From: Chryseobacterium sp. 7
Lineage (GTDB): Bacteria; Bacteroidota; Bacteroidia; Flavobacteriales; Weeksellaceae
Length of the DNA stretch: 64,000 bases
Reading direction: 5' to 3'
Assembly: GCF_003663845.1 (NCBI RefSeq)
Contig: NZ_RCCA01000001.1
Location: 2,046,001 to 2,110,000, forward strand
The position numbers and the translations under genes are program-made. Below the pieces are notes generated by a model, which made no database searches, was not told where the DNA came from, and saw only the letters and a program-made list of their open reading frames with translations. Below, in pieces: positions 63,719 to 64,000 of this stretch (positions within the stretch are counted from its first letter, which is position 1; every line of letters starts with the position of its first letter).

Positions 63719-63825
63719 TAACAGGTCGCTCCTATTGGAGCTGGATTTGATCCCATCGGGATCTACTGTTAGTAGAAAAAAATGAAGTATCTTTAAAAAG
63801 AAAGCTTCGTAGGAGCGACCTGTTA
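63719..63825. repeat. Dispersed inverted-repeat element with 16-base perfect ends
   Basis: TAACAGGTCGCTCCTA (63719-63734) and TAGGAGCGACCTGTTA (63810-63825) are perfectly complementary. Inside are GATCCC-ATC-GGGATC (63749-63763), CTACT-GTT-AGTAG (63763-63775) and GAAG/CTTC. As RNA this is a multi-branched hairpin. It resembles a repeated intergenic element that I recall from Chryseobacterium, and it has no coding capacity. Confidence 0.8.
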
Positions 63826-63935
63826 ATACCTAAAATCTGTGAAATTATATTAAAAAGAAAATAGATTGTATGTTTTATTTTACATGAAATTAAATACAAT
63901 AAAATGCTGTAAAATAACTTTTTATGTATTTTTAT

Positions 63936-64000
63936 TTAATGCTTTCTTTTATACTTTACTTTCTGCTTAATGATTTCAATAACGTCAACATTCTGTACTT
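63936..64000 (-). CDS. Possible C-terminal end of a gene continuing past the window
   Basis: On the minus strand from the right edge, a frame reads VQNVDVIEIIKQKVKYKRKH and then a TAA at 63936. Basic helix-like composition suits a protein C-terminus, but other frames are also open for a few codons, so this is only a suggestion. Confidence 0.3.
   Translation of the reverse strand, partial: VQNVDVIEIIKQKVKYKRKH

Noticed and set aside
1..64000. CRISPR arrays, rRNA, prophage, insertion sequences
   Set aside because: No regularly spaced repeats, rRNA, transposase or integrase sequence were seen in the window.

Overview
The window looks like chromosome of a Flavobacteriia member (Bacteroidota), most likely Chryseobacterium or a close relative. 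This rests on several things: low GC, a ResB/CcsA-type cytochrome c assembly gene, secreted peptidases with a type IX secretion C-terminal domain, lysine 6-aminotransferase, a GG-leader bacteriocin-like peptide of the kind common in this genus, and promoters of the Bacteroidetes type (TTTG, about 19 bases, TAnnTTTG). Assignment is from recognition of protein families, not from a search.

Layout. 1-2.4 kb: 3' end of the cytochrome c biogenesis gene ccsA. 2.8-8.3 kb: a band-7 (SPFH) protein, an Arc-like regulator, a 49-residue membrane peptide, the lysine degradation pair (ALDH7-type dehydrogenase and lysine 6-aminotransferase), DUF2007 and GNAT proteins. 8.4-14.8 kb: a complete RND tripartite efflux operon led by its own GbsR/MarR-type regulator. 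14.9-15.9 kb: a GNAT-MarR pair behind a perfect palindromic operator candidate. 16.1-18.7 kb: a TonB-dependent receptor (minus). 19.1-21.6 kb: alkB, then a TPP riboswitch controlling a PnuC/PnuT-type transporter and an acyl-CoA-dehydrogenase-like flavoprotein. 21.7-23.1 kb: LRR and GNAT genes and tRNA-Ala(GGC), all minus.

23.4-31.9 kb is an accessory stretch. It holds three tandem secreted paralogues (the third frameshifted in a G tract), a rifampin ADP-ribosyltransferase with an extra N-terminal helical region, a frameshifted bacteriocin-like peptide, lipoproteins, an NlpC/P60 lipoprotein with a LytTR-only regulator, and small conserved hypotheticals.

32.0-36.8 kb: dapD followed by a surface-glycan run (GT87-like, GT2, polysaccharide deacetylase, GT4). 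36.8-44.7 kb: a complete histidine operon hisG-D-C-B-H-A-F-IE. It is preceded by a consensus promoter, a 15-residue leader peptide containing HHYHH, and a terminator with a mutually exclusive antiterminator arm, which is a textbook attenuator layout. All three long gaps inside the operon carry imperfect palindromic dispersed repeats. 45.3-49.1 kb: three tandem M28 peptidases with T9SS sorting domains.

49.4-62.5 kb: rplT and rpmI (minus) lie almost 10 kb away from infC and thrS (minus), with which they usually form one cluster. Between them sit a bulb-lectin lipoprotein, a GT-C glycosyltransferase, an alpha/beta hydrolase, a TPR sensor kinase with its LuxR-type regulator, and secreted hypotheticals. 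infC appears to start at an AUA codon. 62.7-63.7 kb: an M19 dipeptidase, followed by a strong dispersed inverted repeat at the right edge.
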